The notes: a model not told the origin generated them from the sequence alone. 64,000 nucleotides of DNA from Microbispora rosea (GCF_900156315.1 NZ_FTNI01000033.1:1-64000); one strand, 5' to 3'. Shown: positions 1 to 9,835, numbered from the stretch's first letter. Numbers and translations: made by a program.

Positions 1-65
1 AGGCCGGAAGTGGAAGCGCAGTAATGTGTGGAGCTGACCGGTACTAATAGGCCGAGGACTTGACC
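1..65 (+). rRNA. 23S ribosomal RNA, 3' end (partial)
   Basis: The first ~65 bases match the conserved 3' end of actinobacterial 23S rRNA, including the GAAGCGCAGTAATGTGTGGA stretch and the ACCGGTACTAATAGGCCGAG segment just before the mature end. The rest of the gene lies upstream of the window. A 5S gene follows at the expected spacing, so this is the tail of an rRNA operon. The exact 3' end is approximate. Confidence 0.95.
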
Positions 66-131
66 ATATTATGCTCGCGTTCACTATGTGATCTCAGAGA
101 CAGCAACCCTTGTGGTTGTGTGTTTCGTGGG

Positions 132-249
132 GTTACGGCGGTTATGGCGGTAGGGAAACACCCGGTTACATTCCGAACCCGGAAGTTAAGCCTGCCAGCG
201 CCGATGGTACTGCACCGGGGACGGTGTGGGAGAGTAGGACGCCGCCGGA
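132..249 (+). rRNA. rrf: 5S ribosomal RNA
   Basis: This ~118-base gene carries the conserved 5S core: the GGGAAACACCCGGTTACATT region, then CCGAACCCGGAAGTTAAG, then GGGAGAGTAGG. The 5' GTTACGGCGG and 3' CCGCCGGAC ends can pair as helix I. It lies ~66 bases after the 23S end, the normal 23S-5S order. The ends are set by helix I and may be off by a base or two. Confidence 0.95.
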
Positions 250-264
250 CAATCTTTGGTATGT

Positions 265-297
265 GGGAGGGCCATCCTGGTTGGGGTGGCCCTTCCG
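265..297 (+). terminator. Probable terminator of the rRNA operon
   Basis: The sequence GGAGGGCCATCC, a short TGGTTG loop and GGGTGGCCCTTCC form a stable hairpin with one G-U pair, 15 bases after the 5S gene. A short T-containing stretch follows. The position directly after 5S supports an rRNA operon terminator. Confidence 0.7.
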
Positions 298-596
298 CAT
301 TTCCGGGGGGTGTTTCCTTCTTCCGGGTTCCCGTGGTGGGTGTTTCGCCGGCGGGTGTGTTTGTTTTCCCCCGCGGCTGGTTGCGGGTGTGGTGGGTGGT
401 GCCCCGGTCATGGTTGGCCGGGGCTTTCGCATGTCCAGGGCCCGTTTTGCGGGGTGTCGGCGGCGTTGCTGAGGTGTGTTGAGGTGTTCCGGGACGCCAT
501 GGGGAATGCGGTGCGGGAGGACCGGAGCTTCCGGCGGGCGTAGTGACGTCCCGACCCACCCGACCTCAACCACCGGGCAGACGCTTGACGAGGTCA
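298..596. other. Intergenic region after rRNA operon
   Basis: No convincing gene is seen. The region is G/T-rich on the + strand and its open frames are low-complexity shadows without ribosome binding sites. It separates the rRNA operon from the convergent ABC permease gene. Confidence 0.5.
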
Positions 597-3007
597 TCAA
601 GGCAGGGACAGCCCTGCGGCTGGAGTCACCCGGGCGGCTCGGCGCGCCGGGAGGACAGCGGCGAGGAGTCCGGCAAGGGCGGCGACAAGGACGACGATGC
701 CGAGGGACAACCACGGGACGTGCATGGTGGCGTCGCTGAGAGCCCGCTTCACGATCGTCTCGTAGCCGACCCAGGCGAACCCGACGCCGATAACGGTGCC
801 GAGCAGGGTGGCCGCCACTGACAGCAGCACCGCCTCGGTCGCCAGCATCCGCCGTAGCTGTCTGCGGGTGAGCCCGAGTGCGCGCAGCATCGCGTGTTCG
901 CGGGCGCGTTCGAGCACGGAGAGCCCCAGGGTGTTGGCGATCCCGATCAGGGCGATCAGGACGGCGATGCCGAGCAGGCCGAGCGCCGACCAGGTGTAGA
1001 TTCCCAGCTGCTGGTCCAGCGACTGCCAGGTCCGCAACCCGTTCTCGGTGGTCGCGCCGACCGGATCCGCCAACTCGTCCAGGGCGACACCGAGCCGAGC
1101 CGGGTCGGCTCCGGAGGAGGCGCGGATCCAGATGACACGAGGTTCGGCGGCGTCGGTGAGCGTCGCCAGCGTCTCGGGCGCGACCACGCCGGCTGGGCCC
1201 CAGCCGGTGCCGACGGCGACCTGTAACCGGGCTCGCCGGTCGCCGACGCGCACGGTGACCGGGTCGCCGGCTCGGAGACTCAGGTTCTTGCCGAAGGCCT
1301 CGGAGTCGATTCTGATCTTTCCCGGTCCGACCCGGGCGAACGCCCCGCCGTCGCGGGCCACCTGCGCCGCGGCCGGTGCGGCGACGACCGGGATCGGGTT
1401 GTCGAGTCCGGCCACTCGGGCCACGGCGCCGTCGACGGCAATGGCCTGGTCCACACCGGGAGTGTGACGCACGCGTTCGAGGAGGTCGGTGGTGACCGGC
1501 TCCTTAGGCGAGGTGAGAGCGACATCGACGGGGTGGTCCCTGCCGATCTGCTCGTCCATCGACGAACGCCACGTGGCCATCCCGGTGAGCACGGCGGTCG
1601 TCAGGGTGATGCCGACCAGCAGGGAGGCAGTGGTGGTAGCGGTCCGCCGCGGATTGCGCACGGCGTTCTTGGTCGCCAGCGTCCCGGCGGGGCCGAGCAA
1701 CGCGCCGATGATCCGAACCAGGCGGGGAACGAGCACCGGTCCGAAGATGAGCACGCCGGCGAACACCGCTCCGCCGCCTGCCACCATGACCGGCGTACTG
1801 CCCCGGGCCATCGCCACCCCGAGCAGGACCAGCCCGACGACCAGGAGGATCGCGGCGAGTGCCGGCCGCACCAGGCCGGTGGCCGTCCGCACGTCGACCG
1901 GGGCATCTGGGCGCAGCGCCGCCAGAGGGCTCACCCGCACCACCCGCCGGGTCGGCAACCAGGACGCGACCATGGTGACCACTAGGCCGATGGCGAACCC
2001 CCCGAGCAGCCAGGGCGTGGGCAGTGCGGCGGCGCCCATCGGAATGGCGGGCGTGAAGGCGTTGATCAGGGCGACCAGGCCGTACCCGAGACCGATACCG
2101 ATCAGTGTCCCGGCCAGCGACGCGAGCACCCCGACGACGGCCGCCTCGCGGCGTACCGAACGCACCACCTGCCGCCGGGTCGAGCCGATGCAGCGCAGCA
2201 GTGCGAAGTCGCGGAGGCGTTGGGCGAACAGGATGGAGAACGTGTTCGCGATGACCAGGACCGAGACGAAGATCGCGATGCCGGCGGACAACAGCAGCAT
2301 CACCGACAGGCTGTCCACCCTGTTCTGGACATAGGTCAGCCGCTCCGCGGCGAACCCGTCCGGCGACTGCGCCTTGGCGCCTTCCGGGAGCCGGCCCACC
2401 TCCCCGCGCACCGCCACCGCGCTCACGTGGAGTTGGTCGCGCCACTGCAGCAGCTGCGTCCAGGTGACGTACATCGAGGCCTGGGCCGGAGGCGAGGGCG
2501 ACTCCACGAGACCGACCACTCGTACGTCGCGAGCGGCGGCGCCCTCGCCGATCCGAACCCGGTCGCCGACCTCGACATTCTCGGCCAGCGCGAAATACAC
2601 GTCCGCCACCGCCTCGCCCATCGCTGCCGGGAAGCGGCCCGAGCTGCGCTTCTGCCAGCGCCATTCCTCCGAGGTGGCGATCGGCCCGACGGTCGTCTCG
2701 GAGAGCCGCCGGCCGTTCGCGCGCGCCGGCAGCGTCGCCCGGCCTGTCGCGGCCGCGTTCTCATCGTGTTGCTCGGCGTAGGCGATCGCGGTCTTCGGGT
2801 CCAGCTCGTTTGACGGCCACCCCGCCGCCGAGACCACGTGGTCGGCATTGCGGTACGGCGCCCCCAGGCCGTCCATGAGTCCGCTGTGTGCCCCGGACGT
2901 GAGCACGCCGACCACGACGACGAAGGCGACCGCGACGGCGACCGCGACGGCCGCTGCCACGTACCTGCGGATGTGGGTGCGCAGCGACGCGAGGAAGACG
3001 GTATGCA

Positions 3008-3008
<1 letters not shown>
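597..3008 (-). CDS. ABC transporter permease, FtsX/MacB-like (803 aa)
   Basis: This is the membrane component of an ABC exporter with the double-FtsX architecture. It has an N-terminal transmembrane segment at about residues 18-40, an extracellular domain, a first FtsX block of three helices (about 230-350), a second extracellular region, and a second FtsX block at the C-terminus containing the RAREHAMLRALGLTRRQLRR coupling segment. The length (~800 aa) is usual for actinobacterial two-domain permeases. Its ATG overlaps the TGA of the ATPase gene (TGATG), so translation is probably coupled. The pair sits divergent from a two-component system, an arrangement typical of antimicrobial-peptide or cell-envelope stress exporters. 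The substrate is unknown. Confidence 0.92.
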
Positions 3009-3727
<719 letters not shown>

Positions 3728-3774
3728 GCCTGCAGTCAAGGCATCGTGGGGTTGCCGGCGCGTATGCGGTTTTC

Positions 3775-3791
3775 GATATGCCGAGGATATG
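3775..3791. promoter_or_regulatory. Direct repeats GATATG spaced 11 bp, candidate response-regulator box
   Basis: GATATG occurs at 3775 and again at 3786, exactly one helical turn apart, in the 87-bp region between the ABC transporter and the two-component genes. OmpR/PhoB-family regulators bind tandem half-sites with 10-11 bp spacing. This could be the autoregulatory and transporter-control site of the adjacent regulator. It is inferred from spacing and position only. Confidence 0.4.
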
Positions 3792-3814
3792 TTCCGGCTC
3801 GTAGGCTCGAGAGT

Positions 3815-4510
3815 ATGCGTGTGTTGATCGTCGAGGACGAGCCCTACCTGGCAGAAGCCGTCCGCGACGGCCTGCGCCTGGAAGCGATCGCCGCCGACAT
3901 CGCCGGTGACGGCGACACCGCTCTCGAACTGCTGACCGTCAACGCCTACGACATCGCCGTCCTCGACCGCGATGTCCCCGGCCCCTCCGGGGACGAGATA
4001 GCCAAGCGCATCGTCGCCTCCGGCAGCGGCATGCCCATCCTCATGCTCACCGCTGCCGACCGGCTCGACGACAAGGCCTCCGGGTTCGGGCTCGGCGCCG
4101 ACGACTACCTCACGAAGCCCTTCGCACTCAAAGAACTCGTGCTCCGTCTCAGAGCACTCGACCGCAGGCGTGCCCACAACAGACCACCCGTACGCGAGAT
4201 GGCAGGCCTGCGTCTGGATCCGTTCCGCCGTGAGGTCTTCCGCGACGGCCGCTTCGTCGCACTCACCCGGAAACAGTTCGCCGTGCTCGAAGTCCTCGTG
4301 GCCGCCGACGGCGGCGTCGTCAGCGCCGAAGAACTCTTGGAGCGGGCATGGGACGAGAACGCCGACCCTTTCACGAACGCCGTCCGCATCACTGTCTCGG
4401 CACTGCGTAAACGGCTCGGCGAACCCGGGATCATCGCCACCGTGCCCGGCGTCGGCTACCGCATCCACACGAAACCCGACGCCGGGCGTGAGGAACGGGT
4501 CCGTGGATAG
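3815..4510 (+). CDS. OmpR-family response regulator (231 aa)
   Basis: The receiver domain covers residues 1-115 with acidic residues at VEDE, phospho-acceptor D51 (motif VLDRDVPG), T/A switch MLTAAD and conserved lysine in LTKPF. A winged-helix Trans_reg_C domain covers about 130-225, ending in VPGVGYRI. ATG 3815 is chosen because the longer open frame upstream is antisense to the ATPase gene. The stop codon overlaps the GTG of the kinase gene, so the two are translationally coupled. It probably regulates the divergent ABC exporter. It is a paralogue of the regulator at 30346; both carry WDENADPF in the DNA-binding domain. Confidence 0.93.
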   Translation: MRVLIVEDEPYLAEAVRDGLRLEAIAADIAGDGDTALELLTVNAYDIAVLDRDVPGPSGDEIAKRIVASGSGMPILMLTAADRLDDKASGFGLGADDYLTKPFALKELVLRLRALDRRRAHNRPPVREMAGLRLDPFRREVFRDGRFVALTRKQFAVLEVLVAADGGVVSAEELLERAWDENADPFTNAVRITVSALRKRLGEPGIIATVPGVGYRIHTKPDAGREERVRG

Positions 4511-5681
4511 GGCGCCTGGGTTGACCGTTCGCATCAAACTCACCCTCAGCTACGCCGGGTTCCTCATGCTTGCCGGCGCCTTGCTGCTCACTGCCGTGTG
4601 GATGTTCCTGCTGCGCTACGTACCCGACGGTTGGCCCGGCCTTCTCGGCGTAACACCCAACCGGTACCTCCTCCTGGTCACCTTCGCGCCGGCCGCGGCC
4701 GTCGTGTTGGTCTTCCTGCTGGTGTTCGGCCTCGTGGGAGGGTGGATTCTCGCCGGCCGCATGCTCGCTCCGCTGACCCGCATCACGGACGCGACACGCG
4801 TGGCCGCGAGCGGGTCGCTCTCCCACCGCATCCACTTGGAAGGCCGCGGGGACGAGTTCCGCGAACTCGCCGACGCCTTCGACGCCATGCTCGCGCGGCT
4901 CGAAGCACATGTCGCCGAGCAACAGAGATTCGCGGCCAACGCCTCGCACGAATTGCGCACCCCGCTGGCGATCTCGCAGTCACTTCTCGACGTGGCCCGC
5001 AGCGATCCGGCACACGATCACGGCGAACTCGTCGGCCGCCTTCACGCTGTCAACGCTCGAGCGATCGCCCTCACGGAGGCGCTACTCCTGCTCAGCCGCC
5101 CTCACCAGGAGTCCGTCGCCCGAGAACCCGTCGACCTGTCCCTGCTCGGGGAAGAGGCCGCCGAGACACTGCTCCCGCTCGCCGAGAAGCGCGGTGTCAC
5201 GATCGAGACCTCCGGTGAGATCACCATGGTCGGCGGATCGCATGCGCTCCTGCTGCAGATGACGACGAATCTCCTGCACAATGCGATCGTGCACAACCTG
5301 CCCGAACGGGGCAGCGTGCGGGTCACGACCAGCGTCCGCCCCGAGACCGCGGTGCTCACCGTCGAAAACAGCGGCGAGAGACTGTCTCCAGAGTTGGTCT
5401 CGACGCTCACCGAACCGTTCCAGCGGGGCACCGGAAGAGTACGCGACGACCACACAGGCGTCGGTCTCGGCCTGGCGATCGTCAAGAGGATCACCCAGGT
5501 ACACGGCGGATTCCTCACCGTCGTCCCCCGCCCCGCGGGCGGACTCCGTGTCGTCGTCGAGCTGCCCGCACCACCATCGAAGGCGGGCGAACAGTCAGGC
5601 ACGCGAATTGACACCGGTCAGCAGCGGGGGATAGGACCTGACGGTGAGCCGTGGATCGACGCCGCCCGAGGTGACCGCTGA
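4503..5681 (+). CDS. Sensor histidine kinase with HAMP domain (392 aa)
   Basis: Partner kinase of the preceding regulator. It has two transmembrane helices (about 18-37 and 57-83) with a very short extracytoplasmic loop of ~20 residues between them. HAMP follows (85-138), then HisKA with phospho-acceptor H149 in NASHELRTPL, then HATPase_c with N box HNAIVHN and G2 motif GVGLGLAIVKR. GTG 4503 gives an 8-base overlap with the regulator gene. The tiny sensor loop is of the kind seen in intramembrane-sensing kinases that monitor an ABC transporter, which fits the neighbouring exporter. The signal is unknown. Confidence 0.93.
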   Translation: MDRAPGLTVRIKLTLSYAGFLMLAGALLLTAVWMFLLRYVPDGWPGLLGVTPNRYLLLVTFAPAAAVVLVFLLVFGLVGGWILAGRMLAPLTRITDATRVAASGSLSHRIHLEGRGDEFRELADAFDAMLARLEAHVAEQQRFAANASHELRTPLAISQSLLDVARSDPAHDHGELVGRLHAVNARAIALTEALLLLSRPHQESVAREPVDLSLLGEEAAETLLPLAEKRGVTIETSGEITMVGGSHALLLQMTTNLLHNAIVHNLPERGSVRVTTSVRPETAVLTVENSGERLSPELVSTLTEPFQRGTGRVRDDHTGVGLGLAIVKRITQVHGGFLTVVPRPAGGLRVVVELPAPPSKAGEQSGTRIDTGQQRGIGPDGEPWIDAARGDR

Positions 5682-6351
5682 GCGAATGGTCCGGGTCCCC
5701 GCAGGGAGGATTCTCCTTCGGGACGAGGGGACACAGACGAACCGGGTGGCGGAGGTCGAGGAATTCCTGCTCGCGCCATATCCGGTGACCGCCGAGCTGT
5801 ATCGATGCATCACTAACGAGACTCCGTCGAACTCAGGGGAGCCGCTGACGCCGGTGACCGAGGTCTCGTGGAACGACGCCGTTCGGTTCTGCAACCTCCT
5901 CTCGGAGACGGCGGGGCTGACTCCGTGCTACTCGATCGGGGGAGACGCCAACGCCCAGGACGTGATCTGCGACTGGGATGCCGACGGCTACCGGCTGCCG
6001 TCCGAGGCGGAGTGGGAGTACGGGTGCCGGGCCGGGACGACCGGCGTGCGGTACGGGGAGCTTGACGAGATCGCCTGGTATCGGGAGAACTCGGACGGGC
6101 GGGTGCACGACGTCGGGTCCAAGGAGCCGAACGCGTGGGGCCTGTACGACATGATCGGAAATGTGTGGGAGTGGTGCTGGGACGTCTACGACGCCACGGT
6201 GTACGGCCCCTACCGCGTGTTCCGCGGGGGAGGAGCGCATGACCTGCCCCGGGGATGCCGGGCGTCGTGCCGCCGCAAGAGCCACCCGACGTTCCGCATC
6301 GACGACCTCGGCTTCCGCCTCGCCCGATCGGTCCGAAGCCCATCTGTCTGA
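5644..6351 (+). CDS. SUMF1/FGE-sulfatase-fold protein (235 aa)
   Basis: The sequence has the marks of the formylglycine-generating-enzyme fold: PYPVTAELYRC near the start, YRLPSEAEWEYGCRAG in the middle, NAWGLYDMIGNVWEWCWD, then VFRGGGAH and DLGFRLARS at the end. The C-terminal segment that in true FGE holds the active-site cysteine pair reads RGCRASCRRKS here, which does not match the usual arrangement, so sulfatase maturation activity is doubtful. GTG 5644 overlaps the kinase gene by 38 bases. ATG 5686 is an alternative start that would remove most of the overlap. It is the third gene of the two-component operon, so its activity may serve the same envelope response. Confidence 0.85.
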   Translation: MSRGSTPPEVTAERMVRVPAGRILLRDEGTQTNRVAEVEEFLLAPYPVTAELYRCITNETPSNSGEPLTPVTEVSWNDAVRFCNLLSETAGLTPCYSIGGDANAQDVICDWDADGYRLPSEAEWEYGCRAGTTGVRYGELDEIAWYRENSDGRVHDVGSKEPNAWGLYDMIGNVWEWCWDVYDATVYGPYRVFRGGGAHDLPRGCRASCRRKSHPTFRIDDLGFRLARSVRSPSV

Positions 6352-6460
6352 ACCGCTCTGTCTGAGCTGACTCTGTCTGAACCGGCTCTGTCTGAACCGG
6401 CTCTGTCTGAACCGGCTCTGTCTGAACCGGCTCTGTCTGAACCGGCTCAGTCCGAATCTG
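6342..6460. repeat. 15-bp tandem repeat at the 3' end of the SUMF1 gene
   Basis: Five perfect copies of CTCTGTCTGAACCGG run from 6371 to 6445, flanked by degenerate copies from 6342 and to 6460. The first degenerate copy contains the TGA stop of the upstream gene. The array sits between that gene and the convergent Lrp-type regulator gene. A 15-bp period keeps any frame through it open. It is not a CRISPR: there are no spacers. Confidence 0.9.
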
Positions 6461-6494
6461 CTCCGTCTCGCTGCGCTCCGCCGGAGCGTGGCCG

Positions 6495-6965
6495 TTATGC
6501 CGGCGGCGTGACCGCGGCCTTCAGCAGGGGCTCGATGCGGAAGGGGATCTGGGTCGACAGGGCGATCGTGGTGTCGGTCCGCTGGATGGCGGGTGAGGCG
6601 AGGATCCGGGCGATGATCTCCTGAAGGTGCGGGGTGCTGCGCGCGGCCACACGGCACAGCAGGTCGGCCTGGCCGCTGGTGCCGTACACCTCGAGGATCT
6701 CCGGGACGTCGGTCAGCCACTGCACGGCCTCGGTCAGCCGGCCCTGGGCGATCTGCAGGGACGCGAAGGCGAGGATCGGGTAGCCGATCTGCTCCGTCGC
6801 GATCGTCGGGCCGAAGTCGCTGATGACGCCGCGCGCGGTGAGCTTGTCGAGCCGCGCCTGCACGGTGCCGCGGGCCACGCCGAGGAGGCGGGCCAGTTCG
6901 GTGAGCCCGATTCGGGGGTGGGCCCGCATGGTGGTCAGCAGGCGGCTGTCGAGCGCGTCGAGCAT
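6495..6965 (-). CDS. Lrp/AsnC-family transcriptional regulator (156 aa)
   Basis: An N-terminal AsnC-type winged helix-turn-helix (residues 1-60, with LTELARLLGVARGTVQARLDKL) is followed by a RAM ligand-binding domain (70-150). The length is typical. It is divergent from the phenylalanine hydroxylase gene with 131 bp between them, and such regulators usually act on the adjacent divergent gene in response to an amino acid. Phenylalanine or tyrosine is therefore the likely effector, by inference from context. CTGG-N9-CCAG lies in the shared region and may be part of its binding site. Confidence 0.9.
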   Translation of the reverse strand: MLDALDSRLLTTMRAHPRIGLTELARLLGVARGTVQARLDKLTARGVISDFGPTIATEQIGYPILAFASLQIAQGRLTEAVQWLTDVPEILEVYGTSGQADLLCRVAARSTPHLQEIIARILASPAIQRTDTTIALSTQIPFRIEPLLKAAVTPPA

Positions 6966-7096
6966 GCGCCGAGGGTACGCCTCGACTGAGCGGATCGACC
7001 AGTGCTACCCACCCCGAACGCGCCGTTTTGAGCGTTTCGCACACCTCAACTGGTCACTCTTGCCAGCCAAACGATTACTTGCTGTCCTATGGGAGT

Positions 7097-7987
7097 ATGT
7101 TCGAAGAAGCGCAGTATTTCGCCCCGGTGGCGACGAAGGATGACGGGTCCGTCGTCGTCGAGTTGGCCACGAGCCACCCCGGTTTCGCGGACGCCGTCTA
7201 TCGCCAGCGGCGCAACGCGATCGCGGCGCTGGCGCTCGGTCACACCCCCGGTGATCCCATCCCCATGGCCGAGTACACCGACGAGGAGCACCACGTGTGG
7301 GCGCTCGTCACCAAGGAGCTGGCGGTCAAGCACCAGAAGTACGCGGTGCGCGAGTTCCTCGACGCGGCCAAGCGGCTCGGCCTGCCGGAGGACCGCATTC
7401 CGCAACTCCAGGAGGTCGGCGACCTCCTTGAACCGCTGACCGGGTTCCGCTACCTGCCGGCGGCCGGGCTGGTTCCGCTCCGTGAGTTCTACGGCGTCCT
7501 GGCGGACGGCCTGTTCCACTCCACCCAGTACATCCGGCATCATTCCGTGCCCTTCTACACCCCCGAGCCGGACGTCATCCATGAGGTGATCGGGCACGCG
7601 AACACCCTGGCCTCGCCCCGCTTCGCCGCGCTGTACCGGGCGGCGGGCCGGGCGGCGCGCCGGATGGAGACCGACGAGGCGCTGGAGTTCGTGTCCAAGG
7701 TGTTCTGGTTCACCATGGAGTTCGGCGTCATGCGGGAGGACGGCGAACTCAGGGCGTACGGCGCGGGGATCCTCAGCTCGTACGGCGAGATCGAGGAGTT
7801 CCGCGGGATGGACATCCGCCCGCTCGACCTCGCCGCGATGGGGACCACCCACTACGACATCACGAAATACCAGGAGGTGCTCTTCGAGGCGGCCTCGTTC
7901 GACCACCTCGAAGACACGGTCGGGACGTTCTGGGACACCTGCGACGACGACACGATCGCCCGTCTGCTCGCTACGTCCTCGGCGTGA
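7097..7987 (+). CDS. phhA: Phenylalanine 4-monooxygenase (296 aa)
   Basis: Predicted to hydroxylate phenylalanine to tyrosine with a pterin cofactor and O2 at a mononuclear iron. The aromatic amino acid hydroxylase core is clear. The two iron-binding histidines fall at H162 and H167 in DVIHEVIGHANTL, and the third ligand is probably E208 in FWFTMEFG. Family hallmark QYIRHHSVPFYTPEPD precedes the iron site. There is no regulatory ACT domain, as usual for bacterial enzymes. ATG 7097 is chosen because it gives the family length (~290 aa). An upstream ATG at 7028 would add a tail unlike the family. It is single-gene and divergent from an Lrp-type regulator, pointing to phenylalanine catabolism. 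Confidence 0.93.
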   Translation: MFEEAQYFAPVATKDDGSVVVELATSHPGFADAVYRQRRNAIAALALGHTPGDPIPMAEYTDEEHHVWALVTKELAVKHQKYAVREFLDAAKRLGLPEDRIPQLQEVGDLLEPLTGFRYLPAAGLVPLREFYGVLADGLFHSTQYIRHHSVPFYTPEPDVIHEVIGHANTLASPRFAALYRAAGRAARRMETDEALEFVSKVFWFTMEFGVMREDGELRAYGAGILSSYGEIEEFRGMDIRPLDLAAMGTTHYDITKYQEVLFEAASFDHLEDTVGTFWDTCDDDTIARLLATSSA

Positions 7988-8029
7988 GCAGGCCCCCGAG
8001 CAGACCCGGCAGCAGGCCCGGAAGCAGGT

Positions 8030-9499
8030 TCAGCGCGCGCCGACGATCAGCAGGGCGTCGCCGACTCCCCGCTCCGCGCCGTCGGACGGACGGTTGACCA
8101 CCTTCTTGCCGATGACCATGGTGGTAGACCCGCCGCCGTCCAGGTTGATCGCGTCGCGTGCGCCGAGCCAGCGCATGAGCTCGGCGGCCTCGAAGAACGA
8201 GGCGCCGATCGTGCTGCCCGGCGCGCGGCCGTCGACGACCGCGATGAGGAGCTTGCCGTCGCGGGTGACGCCCGCGAGCGTGCGCGGGTGGCGCCGCAGG
8301 ATCATGTTGGTGTTGGCCATGCCGTCCCGCGCCGCGGTGATGGAGGTCCTGCCGTTCCGGACCAGGCCGATCGCGCCGCCGATGATGTTGGTCTCCGGGG
8401 TCAGCGGGATCGCCTTGTTCGTTCGCAGGTCGGTGACCCGGGTCGTGACCGTGATGGTCGTGCCTTCGCCCGCGTGCTGCGCCAGCCAGCCGGCGGCGGC
8501 TCCGACGCCGTGCAGCACACGGGTGCCGGGCTTCACGGGACCGCCGGACCCGCGGACGGCGGTCACCCTGCCGGCGGCGTCGAGGACCACCTCGGTCCCG
8601 TCGTCCTGCGGGGTGTCCCGTCCGAGTTCCTCGGTGTACATGACCAGCTCGTCCGGCTTCGGCACGCGGTTGAGGCCGGTCACCTCGGCCGTGGCCCCGT
8701 CTGCGGCCCGGGCGGCGACCGAGGACGACAGCTCGGTGACGCGGGCCGTACGGCCCCGCAGGACCAGGCCCACGCGGCCGGCGACGGCCTCGCTGAGCAG
8801 CTTGCCGCCGACGACGGAGATGCCGGTGGGGTCGCCGCGGAAGGCCGGCAGCGTGTGGATGTCGAAGAAGCCGCCGTTCACGGCGGCGAGCGCCTTGGCG
8901 GCGGAGGCCATGGCCGAGACCTTCTCCCGAGTGGCGACGCTCGTACCCAGGGACGCCCGGTAGGAGCCGCGGAACGTGCGCGGGTCGACGACGATGACCC
9001 GCACGCTCCACGGGCCGGTGGTGACGAAGCCGTCGTCGCCCTGGAAGTCGACCTTCGCGCTCACCCCGGCGTCCTTGAGCTGCTTGACGACCTCGGCGGC
9101 CTCGGCCTTCCGGTCGAGCGGCCAGCTGCCCACCCGCACCATGAAGTAGTCGCCGGCGGGGTGGTCCGCGACGGCGGGCCGGGTGAACTTCACGATGACG
9201 GGTTCGAGGCCGGCCATCTGTACGGCCGTCGCCTGGGCCTGCGCGTTGGCCTCCGACATGAAGTCCTTGCCCTTGACGACGACGCTGACCGTGTATCCGT
9301 CCTGCGGCGTGCCGTGGTGGAGGGTGAAGTAACCGACCCCAGGGGCCAGGCTCTTGGCCGCCGACTTCGGGATCCCGGGCTCGCCGAGCGGGAAGCTCGT
9401 CGCCGGCAGCCCGGCGACGGGCTCGGCGGCGGCCGGAACCGAAGGGACGGTCGTCGTCAGGGCCAGTACGGCGGCCCCGACGACAAGGCGGCGTCTCAT
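8030..9499 (-). CDS. Secreted phosphodiester glycosidase family (NAGPA-like) protein (489 aa)
   Basis: A signal peptide is visible (MRRRL start, hydrophobic core 6-20, AAAEP cleavage region). An N-terminal region near 70-150 (YTVSVVVKG to VKQLKDAGV) resembles a SPOR-like repeat. The rest carries the NAGPA domain, with AVNGGFF near the front and AINLDGGGSTTMVI near the end. The mammalian family member uncovers mannose-6-phosphate; bacterial members are thought to act on phosphodiester-linked sugars of the envelope, and the substrate is unknown here. GGGGAG lies 7 bases before ATG 9499, which fixes this start over longer in-frame options at 9514 and 9583. It is followed, after 42 bp, by the convergent phhA gene end. 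Confidence 0.85.
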   Translation of the reverse strand: MRRRLVVGAAVLALTTTVPSVPAAAEPVAGLPATSFPLGEPGIPKSAAKSLAPGVGYFTLHHGTPQDGYTVSVVVKGKDFMSEANAQAQATAVQMAGLEPVIVKFTRPAVADHPAGDYFMVRVGSWPLDRKAEAAEVVKQLKDAGVSAKVDFQGDDGFVTTGPWSVRVIVVDPRTFRGSYRASLGTSVATREKVSAMASAAKALAAVNGGFFDIHTLPAFRGDPTGISVVGGKLLSEAVAGRVGLVLRGRTARVTELSSSVAARAADGATAEVTGLNRVPKPDELVMYTEELGRDTPQDDGTEVVLDAAGRVTAVRGSGGPVKPGTRVLHGVGAAAGWLAQHAGEGTTITVTTRVTDLRTNKAIPLTPETNIIGGAIGLVRNGRTSITAARDGMANTNMILRRHPRTLAGVTRDGKLLIAVVDGRAPGSTIGASFFEAAELMRWLGARDAINLDGGGSTTMVIGKKVVNRPSDGAERGVGDALLIVGAR

Positions 9500-9631
9500 G
9501 CGATTACTCCCCATTGCTGATCCTTGCGGGACCATCGTGGCGACAATCACCAACCGAGACGAGCGAAACGCGGCAAAGCGCATGAAATTCCCAACAATAA
9601 ACGGGCACTTGGGGACATAGGCCCATAAATG

Positions 9632-9835
9632 TCAGGGAGTGGCGGAGTCGATCTCCCGGGCCCGCTGGACGAACTCCTGCGCGGACCGGGCCTCGATGTG
9701 GACGAGCAGCCCGTCGCGCCGCCGGGACATGCCCCAGTAGTGGGCGGTGGCCTCGCCCCACCAAATGGTCCATTTGGGGAAACGTGCGGACAGAGCCCGA
9801 ACCACGACCGTCGGGCTGATTTTGGGTTCGCTCAT
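9632..9835 (-). CDS. Small hypothetical protein, tryptophan-rich (67 aa)
   Basis: The product contains ARFPKWTIWWGEATAHYW in the middle and a C-terminal LLVHIEARSAQEFVQRA helix. The pattern of a short beta segment with clustered tryptophans, then an Ala/Glu helix, recurs in small actinobacterial hypothetical proteins I recall, so it is likely a real gene. No function can be assigned. ATG 9835 is used; a GTG at 9844 would add three residues. No Shine-Dalgarno sequence is evident. It lies upstream of, and in the same direction as, the NAGPA-like gene. Confidence 0.6.
   Translation of the reverse strand: MSEPKISPTVVVRALSARFPKWTIWWGEATAHYWGMSRRRDGLLVHIEARSAQEFVQRAREIDSATP

Noticed and set aside
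250..596. Short + strand frames after the 5S gene
   Set aside because: Gly/Val/Arg-rich, no ribosome site, next to an rRNA terminator.
3728..4543. Long N-terminal extension of the ABC ATPase
   Set aside because: The extension is antisense to the response regulator; the ATPase family starts near 3727 or 3712.
6371..6445. CRISPR-like repeat
   Set aside because: Contiguous 15-bp copies with no spacers; a simple tandem repeat.
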